Positions 62,190 through 64,000 of a stretch of 64,000 nucleotides of DNA are shown piece by piece. The DNA is from an uncultured Desulfobacter sp. GTDB lineage: Bacteria; Desulfobacterota; Desulfobacteria; Desulfobacterales; Desulfobacteraceae. A program made the position numbers and the translations under genes. The DNA lies in NCBI RefSeq assembly GCF_963666145.1, contig NZ_OY762614.1, positions 1,970,001-2,034,000 of the forward strand, given 5' to 3'. Each line of letters opens with the position of its first letter. Position 1 is the stretch's first letter. Below the pieces are notes generated by a model. It was not told the DNA's origin. It made no database searches and saw only the letters and a list, made by a program, of their open reading frames with translations.

Positions 62190-63596
62190 ATGAAACAACC
62201 AATGCCTGATAAGCATTTACAATTAAAATCCCTGCCCGGTGTGGATCATATTCTGGCCATTGCCGAAACCAATGATCAATTTAAGCAAATGCCGCGCAGC
62301 CTTGTACTAGAATCTGTACGAAGGGCCATTGACACTACCCGCAAACAAATACTTGACGGCAGCCCTGCGGTCATCACCGATGAAGCCATACTAAAGCAGA
62401 CGGCCCAATTTGCCGCTCAAAAAATGAAAAACAGGCTGAATCCCTTAATCAATGCCACAGGCGTGGTGTTGCACACCAATCTTGGCAGAGCCCTGCTTTG
62501 CCAGGATGCCCTGGACAATATCATGGCCGTCGCGGCATCCTATTCCAATCTTGAACTCAATCTTGAAACCGGCAAGCGCGGCATCCGCTACGCGGCAATT
62601 GAAAATCTGATCTGCGAATTGACCGGCGCCGAAGCGGCCATGGCCGTAAACAACAATGCCGGTGCCGTACTTCTGGCATTAAACACCCTTGCCCAGGGTC
62701 GCCAGGTGATTGTCTCCAGAGGCGAGCTTGTGGAGATCGGCGGCTCTTTCAGGATTCCGGACGTCATGATAAAAAGCGGGTGCATACTAAAAGAAGTGGG
62801 GACCACCAACCGCACACACCCCCATGATTACAGCAATGCCGTCACCGAAGAGACAGGACTTTTGCTCAAGGTCCACACCTCCAACTATAAAATAGAGGGC
62901 TTCACCAAATCGGTTTCACTCCAGGAACTGGTGGACATTGGAAAACCCAACGGCATTCCGGTGATGGAAGATTTAGGATCGGGCACGCTCATTGATTTCA
63001 GCGCATTCGGGCTGCCTTCAGAGCCCCCGGTTTTTAAACAGGTGGCCGCAGGTGCCGATGTGGTCACCTTCAGCGGAGACAAACTGTTGGGCGGCCCCCA
63101 GGCCGGTATTATTGTGGGCACGAAAAAATATATGGACCAAATCAAAGCCAACCCGCTGACCCGGGCCCTGCGCATTGATAAAATGACCCTGGCAGCCCTG
63201 GAAGCAACACTTAAGCTGTATCGGGACACCCTGGTGGCGGTTGAAAAAATCCCCACCCTTCGAATGCTGACGTTATCCTATGAGCAGCTCAGCCAAAACG
63301 CCGAGGCCCTGCTCGCATTGGTCTTCCAGGCTGTGGGGACCCGGGCTGAACTTGCCCTGGCGGATATGAAGTCCCGGCCGGGCGGCGGCTCCTATCCCGG
63401 CCTGACCCTGCCCACCCGATGCCTGACCATCCGCCCCAAATCCATGTCCGTAACAGCCCTGGACAAAAAACTTCGGGCCTTTGACCCGGCGGTGATGGGA
63501 CGCATTGAAGACGATTGCTTCATCATTGACCCCAGAACCCTTCAACCCGGGCAGGACAAGATCCTTGCCAATATCTTAAAAAAGCTGATAGATTAA
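62190..63596 (+). CDS. selA: L-seryl-tRNA(Sec) selenium transferase
   Basis: SelA converts seryl-tRNA(Sec) to selenocysteyl-tRNA(Sec) with selenophosphate. The 468-residue PLP enzyme has the N-terminal tRNA-binding helices (LKSLPGVDHILAIAE), NATGVVLHTNLGRALL, AVNNNAGAVLLALNTLA, the PLP lysine in FSGDKLLGGPQAG and TRALRIDKMTLAALEATL. The start ATG 62190 has no strong ribosome site. Its presence implies that the genome encodes selenoproteins; none is seen intact in this window. selB may follow beyond the next gene. Confidence 0.97.
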   Translation: MKQPMPDKHLQLKSLPGVDHILAIAETNDQFKQMPRSLVLESVRRAIDTTRKQILDGSPAVITDEAILKQTAQFAAQKMKNRLNPLINATGVVLHTNLGRALLCQDALDNIMAVAASYSNLELNLETGKRGIRYAAIENLICELTGAEAAMAVNNNAGAVLLALNTLAQGRQVIVSRGELVEIGGSFRIPDVMIKSGCILKEVGTTNRTHPHDYSNAVTEETGLLLKVHTSNYKIEGFTKSVSLQELVDIGKPNGIPVMEDLGSGTLIDFSAFGLPSEPPVFKQVAAGADVVTFSGDKLLGGPQAGIIVGTKKYMDQIKANPLTRALRIDKMTLAALEATLKLYRDTLVAVEKIPTLRMLTLSYEQLSQNAEALLALVFQAVGTRAELALADMKSRPGGGSYPGLTLPTRCLTIRPKSMSVTALDKKLRAFDPAVMGRIEDDCFIIDPRTLQPGQDKILANILKKLID

Positions 63597-63599
63597 TTT

Positions 63600-64000
63600 A
63601 TGATGCTAAAATTCACTGCCAAAGAGATCCAGTTTCTAAAAACAACCGATGATGCCCCGGACCTCAGCCCCCCGGAGAATTACTATTCTGACCTGCTCAC
63701 ACGGCCGTCCAAGGAATTTGAAATCTTTTCCCGACGCATCGCCGACACCTGCGCATCTAAAAAGAATTTCACCACGGCGGCCATACAAATTGATCCGACT
63801 GCACCGGAAGATATGGTGGACAAAACCAATGAGGTTTTCCACAGCTGTTTTCATTCGATGCTGGACGAAGACAGAGGCATCTGGGAATGCCTGGACCCGT
63901 TCACAGCCATTTTTGTGTTCTGGGATTATGAAACTGAGGACCAGGGGAAAAAACTGCTCGCTCTGCTCAATAACAAAATTTCCCAGGCCCTGAATGCCAA
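63600..64000 (+). CDS. Unknown protein, possibly degenerate GGDEF-like N-terminus (runs off window)
   Basis: The frame starts ATG ATG at 63600/63603, 4 bp after the selA stop, and stays open to the window end (133 codons). The N-terminus reads MMLKFTAKEIQFLKTTD; later FHSMLDEDRGIWEC and AIFVFWDYETEDQGKKLLALL recall the strand-helix pattern of a degenerate GGDEF domain. No catalytic signature is seen. The tight spacing suggests co-transcription with selA. Confidence 0.55.
   Translation, partial: MMLKFTAKEIQFLKTTDDAPDLSPPENYYSDLLTRPSKEFEIFSRRIADTCASKKNFTTAAIQIDPTAPEDMVDKTNEVFHSCFHSMLDEDRGIWECLDPFTAIFVFWDYETEDQGKKLLALLNNKISQALNA

Overview
The window reads as chromosomal DNA of a Gram-negative anaerobe of the Desulfobacterota, most likely near Desulfobacteraceae. 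This rests on the overall look of the proteins, on selA (selenocysteine decoding), on the many response regulator, PAS and GGDEF signalling genes, and on a moderate GC content with TTG/GTG starts. No sulfate-reduction gene is present, so the placement is inference. Housekeeping genes dominate, interleaved with a decaying accessory layer: two insertion sequences, a truncated tyrosine recombinase and several pseudogenes.

Layout. 1-5.9 kb: end of a PgpH-type HD phosphodiesterase, ybeY, pdxJ, a REC-PAS regulator, a Cof-type HAD phosphatase and a five-domain S1 protein. 6-8.3 kb: a doubly broken AAA-ATPase/PD-(D/E)XK gene and a gene-free stretch. 8.3-14.7 kb: an AcrR-like repressor with an operator inside its promoter, an AcrA-like adaptor, and one giant ORF fusing an AcrB-like pump to an OprM-like outer-membrane lipoprotein. 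14.9-17.2 kb: recombinase remnant, then tyrS behind a Tyr-rich leader peptide and mutually exclusive terminator/antiterminator hairpins. 17.2-20.1 kb: a small membrane protein, a glutathione peroxidase relic, a PAS protein divergent from an AraC regulator, and a GFA-family enzyme. 20.2-27.3 kb: uvrC and uvrB flanking a two-receiver diguanylate cyclase gene split by an insertion sequence, then a CoA-binding protein. 27.3-31.2 kb: glnS, cysS, ispF. 31.3-33.1 kb: a broken potassium channel, a CGGC-domain protein and a NifX/NifB-like protein with a Gly/Met-rich tail.

33.4-39.2 kb holds a three-gene glucosylglycerate cluster (phosphatase, GT81-type synthase, GH13_18 phosphorylase) and an SbmA/YddA-like ABC transporter. 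39.2-52.2 kb is a complete urea uptake and urease operon, urtABCDE-ureDABCEFG. An IS1634-like element has landed in codon 4 of urtA, separating it from a clear sigma-54 promoter. The element end supplies a replacement in-frame ATG and a possible outward sigma-70 promoter.

52.3-64 kb: a FeeM-like acyltransferase, tag, nnrDE, tsaE, lysC, pyrF, a GGDEF cyclase overlapping ilvN, an EF-hand-type calcium-binding protein, selA and the start of an unknown gene. A roughly 90-bp intergenic element with conserved ends and hairpin potential occurs three times (8.97, 53.75 and 61.82 kb), each time on the + strand ahead of a + strand gene.

The most notable items are the tyrS leader attenuator, the IS-rewired urea operon, the RND-outer membrane factor fusion and the three-copy element. 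No CRISPR array, tRNA or rRNA was recognised.
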